From assembly GCA_008508345.1 (NCBI GenBank), contig QNGE01000829.1:1-64000 (forward strand): a stretch of DNA of 64,000 nt. Reading direction: 5' to 3'. The notes below the pieces were generated by a model. That model had not been told where the DNA came from, made no database searches, and was given only the letters and a program-made list of their open reading frames with translations. This document shows positions 23,895 through 34,359 of the stretch, in pieces. The position numbers were made by a program, and so were the translations under genes. The first letter of the stretch is position 1; each line of letters starts with the position of its first letter. The DNA comes from Paragonimus westermani (lineage: Eukaryota; Platyhelminthes; Trematoda; Plagiorchiida; Troglotrematidae).

Positions 23895-26206
23895 CAGGAT
23901 GAAAATCAAGTTGTAAAATGCCATGTAAAGTGCTATTCCAGCTTGTCCTGAAAAGGACAGTGGGGGGCCGTTCTCGTGGTTCACGCTGGGTGCTGAATTG
24001 TCTCACAGTCCAGGCAGGTGAAGTCGACGTCGGATTTGTGGTTGTCAGCACACAAATGGTGGTACCAACAGGAGCATTTGGGGCACTGGACCTAGTTGAC
24101 GTTGTCCTCGTCTGAGTCCACAGCATCTTCCTTTAGGTAGAATATTTGGCAAACGTCTTTGTTTACTGGCTTCAAGGCCATGTTTCTTACAATACGCTCC
24201 CTCATCTTTGTTTTGAATTGCTTTAAGCGGCTCGTAATGACTCGTCCAACACGCGCTGTTTCTAAAGGTTTCCCTATAACTTCTATCTGCGGCGAACTGT
24301 CGTCAGCCACTCGAGTCACAAGTGCGGAATTCCTGAGCCCTGTGGAAACAACTGAAGCACACTTGCTGGGAATAAGAGGTGTGTGACTCAATTCAGCTGA
24401 CTGACACACCGCCTTGCTAGTGGATGGGATGGAGGGGTTCAGGCAATTATGAACTGTGGGAGGGAAAACGCTGCACGGGGAAATATTTGAGTTGGCTAGC
24501 AAGCATTACCTAGCCCGTTTTACCTGTGGCTGTTCCTTTGGAACGGCGAAGCAGTCGTACCAGTTATCGGCTTGTCGTGTCTAACTCTCGGGCCACAGTT
24601 TGTCGAACGAATTCATAACGCTTATTCGCACAGTCTCTCGTCCAGGGGGTGAACAGTGCAGTATGACGTCTGGATGCCTGGATAACAACTCATTTATTCC
24701 ACGGATCGTCACTAAATGTTTGTTGTTATTGTCATCATGCATGCAGCCCGAAGTAACAGCAAGATCTTGGCATGAATCCTCCGCGTTTCGAATCCTACCT
24801 AAACAGGAATGTGCGACCGGAGTGAGCATGCATACTACAGGTTCTTGCATGTCACTGCGTGCAACCTCAGTGTGGACATTGGAGGGTAATGCACAGGTGC
24901 ATTTCTCCGCTAAGGTGCCAAACGGCCTGTCGATTACGCGGAAAACTGTGACTAGGTAGCTACACGGCATCAGCCATTGCGAAAAGAAGCTGCAACCACA
25001 GCTACTATTTTCACCGACCGCAACGTGTAACGTTCCCTGTTTTGCACAACGAACATTCTACATCCCTTTTTCGTAAATTAAGTCTTCTATCCGACCATTA
25101 TCGAAATGCTTGAGAAAACCCATCTTACAAACTCCAATAAAGGTTTTCAAAGTGCAGAGAGATTTTCATATCCCACCGGTGGTTTAAGCAACTTCATACG
25201 TTCTATGGCAGCAGCGCACAGACGATCAGAAAACACTCTTTGAACGTTCAACAATATTTTCATTAACGCATACGCTGTTGAACGCGCACACACAGCACTT
25301 TTAATTTGCCTATTCTCGTTCTCCACCCAGTCGGTTGTATAGTTACCAAGGAGAACGGTCCCTGTTAGCAAATGAGAGGCCCACCCCGATTTACAGACAA
25401 GCCGTGTCTTACGCAGTTACTGAAAAGCTTCCCGGTTTACAGACTTGATAGCCTACAGTGATCTGTTAAACTGCGAGACGTTCCCTGTTTTTACCATATT
25501 GCGTGTCCGCTGGCATACGCAGTTTCTTCTATACGTGTCTAAGCCTACTACGTGACGACAACGCCAGGATACATCATCCATTAAATGAAAGCGGCAGAAT
25601 ACCGTGGCACACCTAGGGTAAACTTCGCGAATTGCCCACCACTGGGCAGGCGAACGATCAACGACGATGGTTTGCACTACTGACGTGCAGGGTAACATTT
25701 TTAGCGTACGTCGTAAAACTATCCGGTAACTGGCCCTCGTTTCATTGGGCGTAAAACCGTCACACCTACGCCAGTTCATCTGCCATCGACAGACGTCTAT
25801 TTCTGGGATATATGCTAGGCCGTCCAACTTGGAAGTCGTGCTGGTGTTCTTGTTTGGCCTTCTCAATCCGATATGCCCCACTATGATAGCGAACTACCGA
25901 AGAGGCCTCGCAGCCGTAATCGGTCAATCAAAAAGGTAATGTGATAAACTGTACTAATATATTGCCCTTTGGAGGCTATCGTCCGACGTGTACAGTGCAC
26001 ACACTTATACACGCCACTTCCGTACGGTCAGCCTGGTGGCAAATCTGTTCCCCCATGTTTCTCGGCATTTGCTGCCATTTGCGAACTATTGATGAAGAAA
26101 CTGCAAAGAACCAAAGCAAATGAAATCTGTTGAGATCCTCCTGATACTCCCGGAAGTTCTGATACTGCTCCTTGAATATTCTCCAGAAAACGTCATCGTT
26201 GTTCAC
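23895..26206 (-). pseudogene. MULE transposase relic A (SWIM + PHD-like finger)
   Basis: Minus strand. The N-terminal segment (26,206-25,976) aligns with the copy at 50,708-50,382 (EDLNRFH versus EDLRRFQ); its start ATG is AGG. The catalytic part (25,881-25,453) has FTPNETRASYR and VVDRSPAQWWAIREVYP then CRFHL, the central MULE core. At 25,371-25,147 is TTDWVENENRQIKS, the C-terminal core helix. After a frameshift, CGCSFFSQWLMPCSYLVTVFR (about 25,005) resembles a SWIM finger whose final His is Tyr. A ~290-codon tail in one frame ends, past a stop at 24,092, in VQCPKCSCWYHHLC and then FTCLDC, a PHD-like finger. It would move MULE DNA, but is broken. Confidence 0.75.
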
Positions 26207-26680
26207 CGCCCTGCGGATACACCGTATGAAAGTGATTCACGTGTGGTGGATCATTTAAACACCAACTAGGTGCGATGATGTTAGGTTTTATGAAATGCGC
26301 AGTTTTCATACATTTCATTTGGGACGTCCACTTGTAACATTCTACGGAAACTGGCCGTAAAACTCGCCTTATACCAGTTTCCCCATTATTTTTGTACGAA
26401 AGGCAACCGACTGTCGTGTCACTATGGTGTCGGTGCCGTTTTAGTTTACGTTTGTGTAAGTCATATGCATGGCTTACTGGGCCTTTGGCGCATGCTTGTT
26501 CATATTGTTTCCTTTTACAGGACCTTCGTTGGGACCTCAACTTCGAAAGAACGCTGTTTCCTAGTGCCTCCGCATTGCCTCAAACTCGGTCCGCAATGGT
26601 CACGGACAGTCAGAGCTGGAGCGGATGGCCTGCATGTTACAATTGGAAGATGAGGGCGATGTACTGTCGAAGAATTTCGT
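26207..26680 (-). mobile_element. MULE-A 5' region, shared with copies C and D
   Basis: This segment lies upstream of the MULE-A N-terminus and aligns with 50,709-51,260: GATCATTTAAACACC at both sites, GTGTCGGTGCCGTTTTAG at 26,417, TTGGTCCGCGAAG-like at 26,588 and GGCCTGCATGTTACA at 26,625. It probably is the 5' UTR and terminal region of the element. Plus-strand frames over it (for example 26,392-26,835) are not conserved in the other copy and I do not call them genes. Confidence 0.65.
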
Positions 26681-27539
26681 CATTATTCCATGTAGACAGT
26701 CCCACAAAGTGTGCAGAAAGTTTTATAAGGGTAGGGAGAGATGGGAACGCGTATACTTTTGTGGGTGAGTGGATGGACTCCACGACCGGACTTCATTCTT
26801 TGCTCAAAGTTAAAAGAATTTTGATGATCCGCTAAATGCTCAACCGCTACGGGATTTTGAGTGTCCAGGAGGGGTGGAATGTTTTCTGGCGTGGGATATA
26901 TCAGTGAGACCAAGAATGGAAGGCGAAATCACGCGATAAACGGGAGAACGTGGAACTGACTATGTGAGATATGACGAACAATGGAGAGCGTGATATTCTG
27001 GCATTACCTTTTATGTGACGTTAAGAGCATTGTGTTAACTGATGAAATGTATACCATATGCTTACAGCTGTCACCAAATAATGCGGAAAGAGATCAATTA
27101 CGAGCTTTTCTTAGTGCGCGATTACTGCCGAAATTAGAGATCGATTATCTCTGTACGGCCGGTATATAGAATGAATAAAATGTTCGACAATACTGAGAGG
27201 TTGCTAAGTGGTCTGTCAGGGGGAGGAGGAGGAAGAGTTGCAATGCAAGTTTTTTATATAGCCATGAGACGAACAGGTCGAGTTTCTTTTTTTCAAACAG
27301 TTCCAGCATGTTCAGCTTTTGCATGATGATTTACACCACACACAAGCTAGCAATAAGTATGGAGTAAGAACTTACCAAGATGACTGGGTTATTACTAACG
27401 TGCATGTGTATATCGACACCTACACACCTGTAGACACGTTTTCTTTTTCACGCGCAAGTCTGGAAGTACAAGATCTATCCTGAAATTGACATTTTTGATC
27501 AGTTTGAGGAGTACGTGACGCAACATCACGTAACACAGG
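26681..27539. other. No recognised gene
   Basis: No supported gene or repeat recognised between the MULE-A 5' region and the 3' end of the CR1 relic. Confidence 0.4.
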
Positions 27540-29285
27540 GGTTCCCGTCAGATGTTATTCGGCCCCTTTTCAAAGATATTTTTCTCAGACAAATAGAGCT
27601 TGAAAATGGACAATGTTCGTTACTGTTAGGATACTTTCTAAACTTTGTTTGAATTTTTTATTCTTACTAGCTCTAATTGTATACGAGAGTATGTTCCAAA
27701 TATAAGAATACTATCTAGGGAAAAAGTTGAACGCAGTTTTCCCGGGTTTTAACAAATGCCACATTGAATCCCTTGTTTCTAAGGTCATACCTAGACCTAT
27801 ATTGTAAGTGAGTCGCAAAGCTGATGGCGAATTTATTGCCATAGACTAGATTATACATAAGTGCACGTTAACTTTGAGTCACCGTAACCAAAAAGGATCG
27901 AATGCAAGTGTCCGGTAGCGCTCTCTGTACCTCAGTGAAGACGGATTACCCAATAAGGTCTCCGTAAATGCACGTTGGAGGCTTTCCAGAGTTAGGCTGT
28001 CAGGCTTGCGCATTTGGCTACATATGAACGTGCAGTACTCAAAAACTGGGATCGTATGCATAGGTTTTAGAGTTGTTATCGTACAGCAGATGAGTGATTA
28101 ATATGAGTGATTAATATAAACTATAACCCGTCTAGTTTTAGCAACTAGGAAAGATATAGGTTCTGCAAAATTGAATGGGTTTGATTAGCGTATACCTAAC
28201 TCACTTACTGAGTTGGCGGTTGATATGCTGTGACCGTCCATCTTTATATTGACATCTGGTACGTGGCAACCATGCGCAACGATAGTTGATTTATTGGCTG
28301 AAAATTTCAGCAAACAGGTTCGACGCGAAGTCTCTAATGACACGAAGTCCTTCCGTATATTCTTTAAACATGGATTGATATAACCAGGAGGAAAGCTGTA
28401 GCCAAGTTTGATAGCGTCAGCGAATAGGGATAGTTTACCATGCTTGATAACTTCACATATATCATTTATGTATATTAGAAAGGGATACAGTTCCAGAACA
28501 CTTCCTTGTATCACCCCATTAGTGACTGGTCTGGCTGTTGTGCTGTTGTCTCCCGTTTCCACTGTAAGGTACGAAGAAAACCAGCTAAGCAATGGATCAC
28601 GTATACCAAACGATGCCACTGTAAGCAGAAGACGCTTATCGGGCACACGATCGAAAGCCTTTTTTATGTGCGACAGTATAACGATAATCGTCTCTCTGGC
28701 GTCGGTAGATTCCGTCACATGGTTTAGAAATTCTAGCTGGCATGTCTGTTGAAAAACCCATGTTGGGAGTGGTTTATAAAGTTTCGTGATAATGAGAATT
28801 CAACCATGCGACATTTTGTTACACTTTCCAACACCCTAGAACAAATGACAGTATGTAAGATATCCTCACCAAATTTAGTACGAATGAAGTTGAGTAATTT
28901 GAGAGTCGTGTTCAACATGTTATTGATAAACAGATAGGGAATAGTACAACGTTACGAGCAAGTTGTGATGCTTTACGTTTCAACCACCTCGGGTGGCCTT
29001 CCTCGGGAGTGTTGTAATCGAGGACACGTTGGACCAGGTCGGTGAGAAGGTTTGATAATAGCTAACTTAGAGCGTATGAGCCCTGCATCAACAGGGATAT
29101 GGCTTAAGAAAGTACTTTTACTTACAGGAGGAAGTGGGAGCAGTGTGCGTCCTGCAATGTTAAAGGAAGTAGCAAAATATGAATTAAAGACCTCATAGAT
29201 CGTTACAGTATCATCTACAGTGGCTTTGTCCTGCAGTGTCACTGCTGAGATGGCAAGGCCACTCATATTATTTTCGCGTCTCATC

Positions 29286-29384
29286 GACTGCATCAACTGC
29301 GAGTTCTTATCTGTGCTGTTAAGCGCACGTTTTCNGACTGCATCAACTGCGAGTTCTTATCTGTGCTGTTAAGCGCACGTTTTC
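29286..29384. other. Perfect 49-bp duplication around a single N
   Basis: Bases 29,286-29,334 and 29,336-29,384 are identical and separated only by an N at 29,335. The paralogous LINE at 39,990-40,050 has only one copy. This is most simply an unmerged contig overlap. Confidence 0.85.
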
Positions 29385-29529
29385 CTTCCATTATGTGGAG
29401 CACTTTGGTTTCACGTTCAATAGCACTGAACGCTTTGCATTTAAATGATAAGGGAAAAATCGCATGTTTTCCGGTACCTTGATTTAACACATTTGAGCTC
29501 ACACTGGCCATTTGGAGTGAGAAGTTTGC

Positions 29530-29534
29530 CGTTA
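29530..29534. repeat. Target-site duplication, left copy (CGTTA)
   Basis: CGTTA precedes the 5' LTR and is repeated at 33,955-33,959 right after the 3' LTR. Five bases is the usual duplication length for Ty3/Gypsy integrases. Confidence 0.9.
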
Positions 29535-29925
29535 TGTGATGGAAATCTCGATTTACCGATTATCCAAACCCCGACACAACAGAAGATCTGACAGACGGCC
29601 AATCCAAATATCGCGTTAATGATACAACATCAGGATTGTACGAACGGTCTTAGTGTTGTGCCTTCCGTTATTCGTCAATTCATCTGTTCCGTATTCCACC
29701 AATTAGCATACAGTTTATGACGTTACATGTGCTAATGAGATCAGTCAATGACGGGCTGTGATTTCTCTAATACTGTTGTACATCAATAAATTCGGTGTCT
29801 CAATCCATGAATAACAATTGCTTACTGCTTCCAGTACCAGGTCTTCGTCCTATTACTTGCGTGGGAGGTTTCAATTCAAGTACGATTTCTGGGGCTATTC
29901 GAAGTCTCTAATTTTCAGCATCACA
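29535..29925 (+). repeat. Gypsy-2 5' LTR (391 bp)
   Basis: The first ~313 bases are identical to the 3' LTR at 33,607. It then carries 43 extra bases (about 29,848-29,890) and ends with two substitutions relative to the 3' LTR. It starts TGTGATG and ends CATCACA. AATTGGCATCTCG follows, a possible primer-binding site. Confidence 0.95.
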
Positions 29926-29940
29926 AATTGGCATCTCGTA

Positions 29941-30768
29941 ATGGAACTGCCTGCAATTGAACAATTAAATCTTCATGCTGGTGCAAGTGAAATCGAGGAA
30001 TGGGTCGAACGATTTGAACTGTGGTGCAGCATTCGTCGTGATGCGAAGAAGAAAAACCAATCAGCTTTCTTCGTTACCGCTGGCGGTCGTGAATTGTATT
30101 CGTTACTGAAGAATCTGGCTTATCCGAATGCCCAAGCCTCGTTGCTGTTCGAAGAACTAAAGAAACTGCTTTTAAAACACGTGCTCCCAGTCAATTTTCA
30201 GGTCACAAAACGGGCGAAGTTCAATTTATTAGTGCGTTCAACAAGCACGAGCTTCCGTGAGTTCATTCTACAGTTGCAAAATCAAGCTGCCCGTTGTAAC
30301 TTCGGTTACAACCTGGAGGAGTATCTACGTGATCGATTGATTGCTGGCGTCAATGACACTGATCTTTAGCGTAGATTGCTGGTCAAACAAGATGTGTTTT
30401 TCCAAGTGGCCCGAGATATCTGCGAGCAGAAGGATGACGTCAATACCGCTACAGCTGCTTCGAACGTGACATTATTCCAGAATATCAAAGCGCATACTGC
30501 CACCCGAAGTCAACCAGTGAACAGGCCTTTTTATGCGCCCATCATTGATCCCGGTTCAAAGAAATTTAACAAATGTTTCTCGTGCGGTGAGTTACACTTA
30601 CGATCTTCTTGCCGATTTCGTAATGCAATGTGCCATTCATGCGGTAAATCTGTTCATATTAAGAAAGTATGTAGAAGTCAGAAATGTCACCTGAGTCAAG
30701 TTAGAGAGACAAGTACTATAGAACCGTCCACCGCTGTTTATTCATTGCAAATGAAGTCCAGAACTTAA
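29941..30768 (+). pseudogene. Gypsy-2 gag with two zinc knuckles
   Basis: ATG at 29,941 lies 15 bases past the LTR and begins MELPAIEQLNLHAG. IEEWVERFELWC follows, the N-terminal gag motif of this Gypsy clade, then FREFILQLQNQAARC and LRDRLIAGV. A TAG at 30,367 interrupts it. In the same frame two zinc knuckles follow: [13 protein letters not shown] (CX2CX3HX4C) and [14 protein letters not shown] (CX2CX4HX4C) at about 30,570-30,675. The frame stops again at 30,766. Gag would package element RNA in cytoplasmic particles. The upstream frame from 29,818 lies in the LTR and is not a better start. Confidence 0.9.
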
Positions 30769-31090
30769 CAATTTATTCATAGATGCCTCAAGTTCAAGTC
30801 GGGATGTACGTATGAATCTATTGTGGACACAAAAATTAGCGAATCCATTATTTCAAAACCACTACTAGATCGCATGGCCCCTGCTGCTCAACTGAGACCA
30901 ACAACGATGTAAATACGCGGAGTTACTGGTCATCGGCTAGCTCTGCTAGGTGAAGCTGATGTAATGATTGTAGGTAATGATAATGAGCTGATTCCACTGC
31001 GTTTCTTGGTGTCGGAAGGGAGCCCAGCTTTTCTGGGATTAAAAGCTTTAAAACAGCTCAATTGTGCTCTTTCACTAAATACTGATTACA
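30769..31090 (+). pseudogene. Gypsy-2 aspartic protease relic
   Basis: In the same frame as gag, ESIVDTKISESIISKPLLDR (about 30,814-30,873) corresponds to the retropepsin active-site loop. The DTG/DTGS triad is DTK at 30,826-30,834. After a stop at 30,910 the frame continues with GHRLALLGEADVMIVG and FLGLKALKQLNCALSL, the C-terminal part leading into RT. The glycine loss would abolish the flap-side active-site geometry, so the protease is inferred to be dead. Confidence 0.75.
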
Positions 31091-31960
31091 AAAATGGTCC
31101 AAGTGAAGAGTACCAAGCCCAGTTACGCAACCTGATAGTTCAGTGTTCACAACTTACAGTAGGGATGAATGTAGAGCCAGCAAAACTGGAAGTGCAAGGA
31201 GACCCGGTTTTTCTAAAGCGTCGAATAATACCCCATGGGATGAGAGAACATGTGCATAATGCTCTCAACAGATTGAAGAAAGACGGCATAATCTCGCCGG
31301 TTAACTCATCAGCATGGGCCACACCAATCGTTGTGGTTATGAAAGAAGATGGAAAATCACCTAGGATATGTGGTGAGTATAGATTAACGCTGAATCCAAG
31401 ACTGGAAAAGTGCGCAGCAACAACTGAGGAGCCGGAGGATTTCATGAAAGCCCTGCACGGTGGCAAAGTGTTTTCTAAAATTGACCTGACAAACGCATAC
31501 TTACAAATTCCACTGGAGTATGATTCTAAGGCGATCACTACGATTAACACCCCTTGGGGATTATTTCAGTACAATTTTTTACCATTTGGATTACACGTAT
31601 CAGCTGGGATATTCCAGGCTGCGGTTGATGGAGTAATTGCCGACTTACCAGGAGTACGCGCGTATCAAGATGATGTAATCATATACGCCGACAGTGCAAA
31701 GGAGCATGATAAGAGGTTGCTTTCACTTCTGGAACGATTCAAGGCTAAGAACATAGCCATAAAGCCTTTTAAGTGCGTGTTCCAAGTGTGAGAGCTGAGT
31801 TTTCTTAGTTTTACCATAAGTGATAAAGGATACAGGCCGGACCCTGACCGGTACAAAGCCTCGGTTACCGTTACATCGCCAAGAGACCAAGATGAGCTGC
31901 GATCAATAATGGAATGTTTGCAGTATTATTCTCGTTTTATCCCAAACATTTCGACGAAAG
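31091..31960 (+). pseudogene. Gypsy-2 reverse transcriptase
   Basis: Long open stretch to a TGA at 31,789. It contains VFLKRRIIPHGMREHV, LKKDGIISPVNSSAWATP, FSKIDLTNAYLQIPL (first catalytic Asp), TPWGLFQYNFLPFGL, and AYQDDVIIYADS with the YQDD box at 31,663-31,674. All three catalytic aspartates are kept. Beyond the stop the frame continues FLSFTISDKGYRPDP and LQYYSRFIPNIS, the thumb/connection. In RICGEYR the RT motif RxCVDYR is RxCGEYR. The enzyme would reverse-transcribe element RNA; the stop prevents a full product. Confidence 0.95.
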
Positions 31961-32440
31961 CACAATCATTATTTGCGGTTCAGTCAGCAGAAACATGGTC
32001 TGGGACTCAAAGACAAAATTCTTCTGCGAGAATTAATACGAGTTGTGATTAAAAAGCCGATGTTAGCCCCATTTACTATGTCCAAAGTTACTACGCTGAT
32101 CACAGATGCATCCGATGTTGGCATTGGTGCTGTGTTGGAACAGGAGGGACATCGGATCATTTATTGAATAAGGCTGAGCAGGGATATCCACAAACACAAA
32201 AGGAGGCGTTAGCAGTCTACTGGGCTGTCAGGAGGTTGCACAAATATTTGTTCGGTATTAGATTCAAGATTGTTACTGATCACCAAGCTCTACAGTATTT
32301 ATTTGACCCCCACAAATCAATTGCCAAATCATCAGCGGCAATGATACAGCGATGGAGTTTAGTTCTAGCAGCATACGACTATGAGATCGTTCATCATCCT
32401 GGTAAACAGATTCCTCAGGCGGATTTTTTATCACGGTAAT
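31961..32440 (+). pseudogene. Gypsy-2 RNase H
   Basis: The first part is in a shifted frame (31,973-32,167): VTTLITDASDVGIGAVLEQE, with the first catalytic Asp. Back in the main frame, 32,164 onward reads PQTQKEALAVYWAVRRLHKY, FKIVTDHQALQYLFDP and SAAMIQRWSLVLAAYDYEI, and ends in QADFLSR before a TAA at 32,438. Order and motifs are those of Ty3/Gypsy RNase H. The frameshift and stop flank the domain on both sides. Confidence 0.95.
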
Positions 32441-33663
32441 CCAGTTTTTCAGCCGCTGAAGCTTGTTTGCTTGCTTCGCCAGCTACTCCAATAAGCCGAG
32501 AGGACCTGATCAAGACAACTAAAAACTATTATGGCACGGTAATTACCGCGATGATCACGGGTCGGTCGTCAAATATTAGGAAGAAACACCCAGTATTATT
32601 CCAGAACCGAGAGGAGTTGTTAATACAACCTGATGGTGTGCTGTGTCGGAGGGATCGATTGGCCATTCTACCACCACTACGAAAGGCGGTATTAGACGAC
32701 TCGCATAAAGGTCATCTGGGCGTGGAGAAAATGCAATCCCTGGCTCGACAGACGTGTTGGTGGCCAGAGATAAACTCGGATATCAAGAGCATTGCAATGA
32801 ACTGCCACTCCTGCCTCCACAAAGTAAAGACAAGGCCGAAGAATTGGACACCTTGGCCGGACAGCTACATATCATGGTTACGGGTGCACGCAGACTGTTG
32901 TGGACCACTTATCGGTAACTATCACATTCTGGTGTTAATCGATTCATACTCACGGTGGCCAGAAGTATTTATTACAACCTCACCTTCCACGGCATTTACC
33001 ATGCACGCATTTCGTAAATGTTTCAGTCGCGAAGGCATTCCGCAGGTGTTGGTGACAGACAACGGGTCACAATTTTGTTCCGCTAAAATCAAACAGTGGC
33101 TTGACAGCATCGGGTGTCGTCGATTGCGAACGGCGCCTCGACATCCATGTTCAAACGGGGCCGCGGAAAATCTGGTGAAAACGCTCAAAAGTGCCGTGAG
33201 TTCCACTAATCCTAAAACATTTGCTGAACTGGATGTGTTTCTGCTTCAGTACAGGAACGCAGCCCATTGTACAACGTAGGAGAGCCCAGCGGTGCTGTTT
33301 AAATCAAGGCGACTAAGAGCATCACTTCAGTGTGTAGATTCAACGGATGTGGTGTACTTTCGTGGAAACGATTTGCGACCTGCCAAAGGATTGATCACTC
33401 GCCAGCTAGGCAGCACAGTGGTAGAAATTACTGACCTGCACGATGTCACCATTCATCGGGGACACGCTGACCAAATCCAGTTTCGGAACACTGAAAACGT
33501 GACCAAGGAGGAAGCAGAACACCCTGTGCTGCAAGAGTTCGATGCCTCGAGAAGATCAGAACGATTGGCAAATATGAATGCGGAGGCTTATCGAAAAGGG
33601 GAAGGTTGTGATGGAAATCTCGATTTACCGATTATCCAAACCCCGACACAACAGAAGATCTGA
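32441..33663 (+). pseudogene. Gypsy-2 integrase
   Basis: The 32,467-33,279 frame holds a full integrase core. The zinc domain has HKGHLGVEKM and CHSCLHK. The catalytic core has Asp in VHADCCGPL, Asp in VLVTDNGSQFCS and Glu in NGAAENLVKTLK, so the DDE triad is complete. A TAG at 33,277 interrupts the conserved TTGESPA segment. The C-terminal domain continues in frame with VLFKSRRLRASLQCV, YFRGNDLRPAKG and IHRGHADQIQ, and the final TGA at 33,661 lies 55 bases inside the 3' LTR. It would insert the cDNA and make the 5-bp duplication. Confidence 0.95.
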
Positions 33664-33954
33664 CAGACGGCCAATCCAAATATCGCGTTAATGATACAAC
33701 ATCAGGATTGTACGAACGGTCTTAGTGTTGTGCCTTCCGTTATTCGTCAATTCATCTGTTCCGTATTCCACCAATTAGCATACAGTTTATGACGTTACAT
33801 GTGCTAATGAGATCAGTCAATGACGGGCTGTGATTTCTCTAATACTGTTGTACATCAATAAATTCGGTGTCTCAATCCATGAATAACAATTGCTTACTGC
33901 TTCCAGTACCAGGTCTTCTGGGGCTATTCGAAGTCTCTAATTCTTAGCATCACA
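33607..33954 (+). repeat. Gypsy-2 3' LTR (348 bp)
   Basis: Identical to the 5' LTR over the first ~313 bases, but lacking 43 bases near the end. It starts TGTGATG and ends CATCACA, and is followed by the CGTTA duplication at 33,955-33,959. Confidence 0.95.
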
Positions 33955-34355
33955 CGTTACCATACCCATTACGGTGTTTCGATCGTTGCGAGGCTAAGAT
34001 GTTTACGCAGGACCTGAAGTGTTCATTGAGTGCTTTGGTTGCAATACTAGTATCAGAAATAATAATGCTCCACTTCATAGGTCTTAACAGTGTGGTGAAC
34101 ACGTTCTGGTCGACGAATTTGGTTTGGCGGTAATATATGATGATGGATTTTCTACAGCTTTTAGTTCAGACTTGAAGTTGACTATGTTGTGACCACTTTT
34201 TGGAAATTTTTCCAAAACGGACACACTCGCAGAAGAGATGCCTGTTGTGAAGATGAAGTCTAAAGGGTGTTTTTGTCCCGTAGGTGTTTAATCATCTTGC
34301 CGCCATCCGTTTATTCGGACACATGCGAGGAACTCAGCTTGACTTGCTGGACTTT
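33955..34355 (-). pseudogene. CR1-type LINE, 5' portion beyond Gypsy-2
   Basis: This resumes the LINE cut at 29,534. In reverse complement it aligns with 39,640-39,840 of the plus-strand LINE (CTTTGGTTGCAATACTA versus CTTTGGTTGCTATACTA). The minus strand reads PASQAEFLACVRINGW, HPLDFIFTTGISSASVSVL and FPKSGHNIVNF, the end of a LINE endonuclease. The catalytic SDH motif is SGH. Upstream endonuclease sequence is lost where it abuts the Gypsy-3 integrase at about 34,360. Confidence 0.85.
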
Positions 34356-34359
34356 CATG

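Larger units (their letters stand above)
27540..29534 (-). pseudogene. CR1-type LINE RT, 3' portion (split by Gypsy-2)
   Basis: Read on the minus strand this aligns with the plus-strand LINE at 39,840-41,800. From 29,511 comes MEGKRALNS; from 29,296 the linker TVDDTVTIYEVFNSYFA; at 28,718-28,185 KKAFDRVPDKRLLL, GVIQGSVLELYPFLIYINDI and LFADAIKLGYSF; at 28,061-27,879 LTLESLQRAFTETLLGNP. The decayed C-terminus runs to about 27,540. The catalytic FADD box is FADA here (about 28,413-28,424). The N at 29,335 and a duplicated 49-mer interrupt the frame. Its 5' part continues at 33,955 beyond the inserted Gypsy element. Confidence 0.9.
29535..33954 (+). mobile_element. Complete Gypsy-2 LTR retrotransposon (defective ORF)
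   Basis: A structurally complete 4.4 kb Ty3/Gypsy element: two LTRs, TGTGATG...CATCACA ends, a 5-bp duplication of CGTTA, then gag, protease, RT, RNase H and integrase in the Gypsy order. It interrupts a minus-strand CR1 LINE whose sequence resumes exactly on the other side. Coding sequence lies in one frame (starting at 29,941) except for a shifted stretch at about 31,900-32,165. It has stops at 30,367, 30,766, 30,910, 31,789, 32,438 and 33,277. No envelope-like frame is present. It is the youngest insertion visible here. Confidence 0.95.

Noticed and set aside
26392..26835. 147-codon plus frame and its partner at 50,990-51,271, possibly a conserved small gene
   Set aside because: The DNA is homologous, but the proteins differ by frame changes. 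DNA-level homology of a transposon end explains it.
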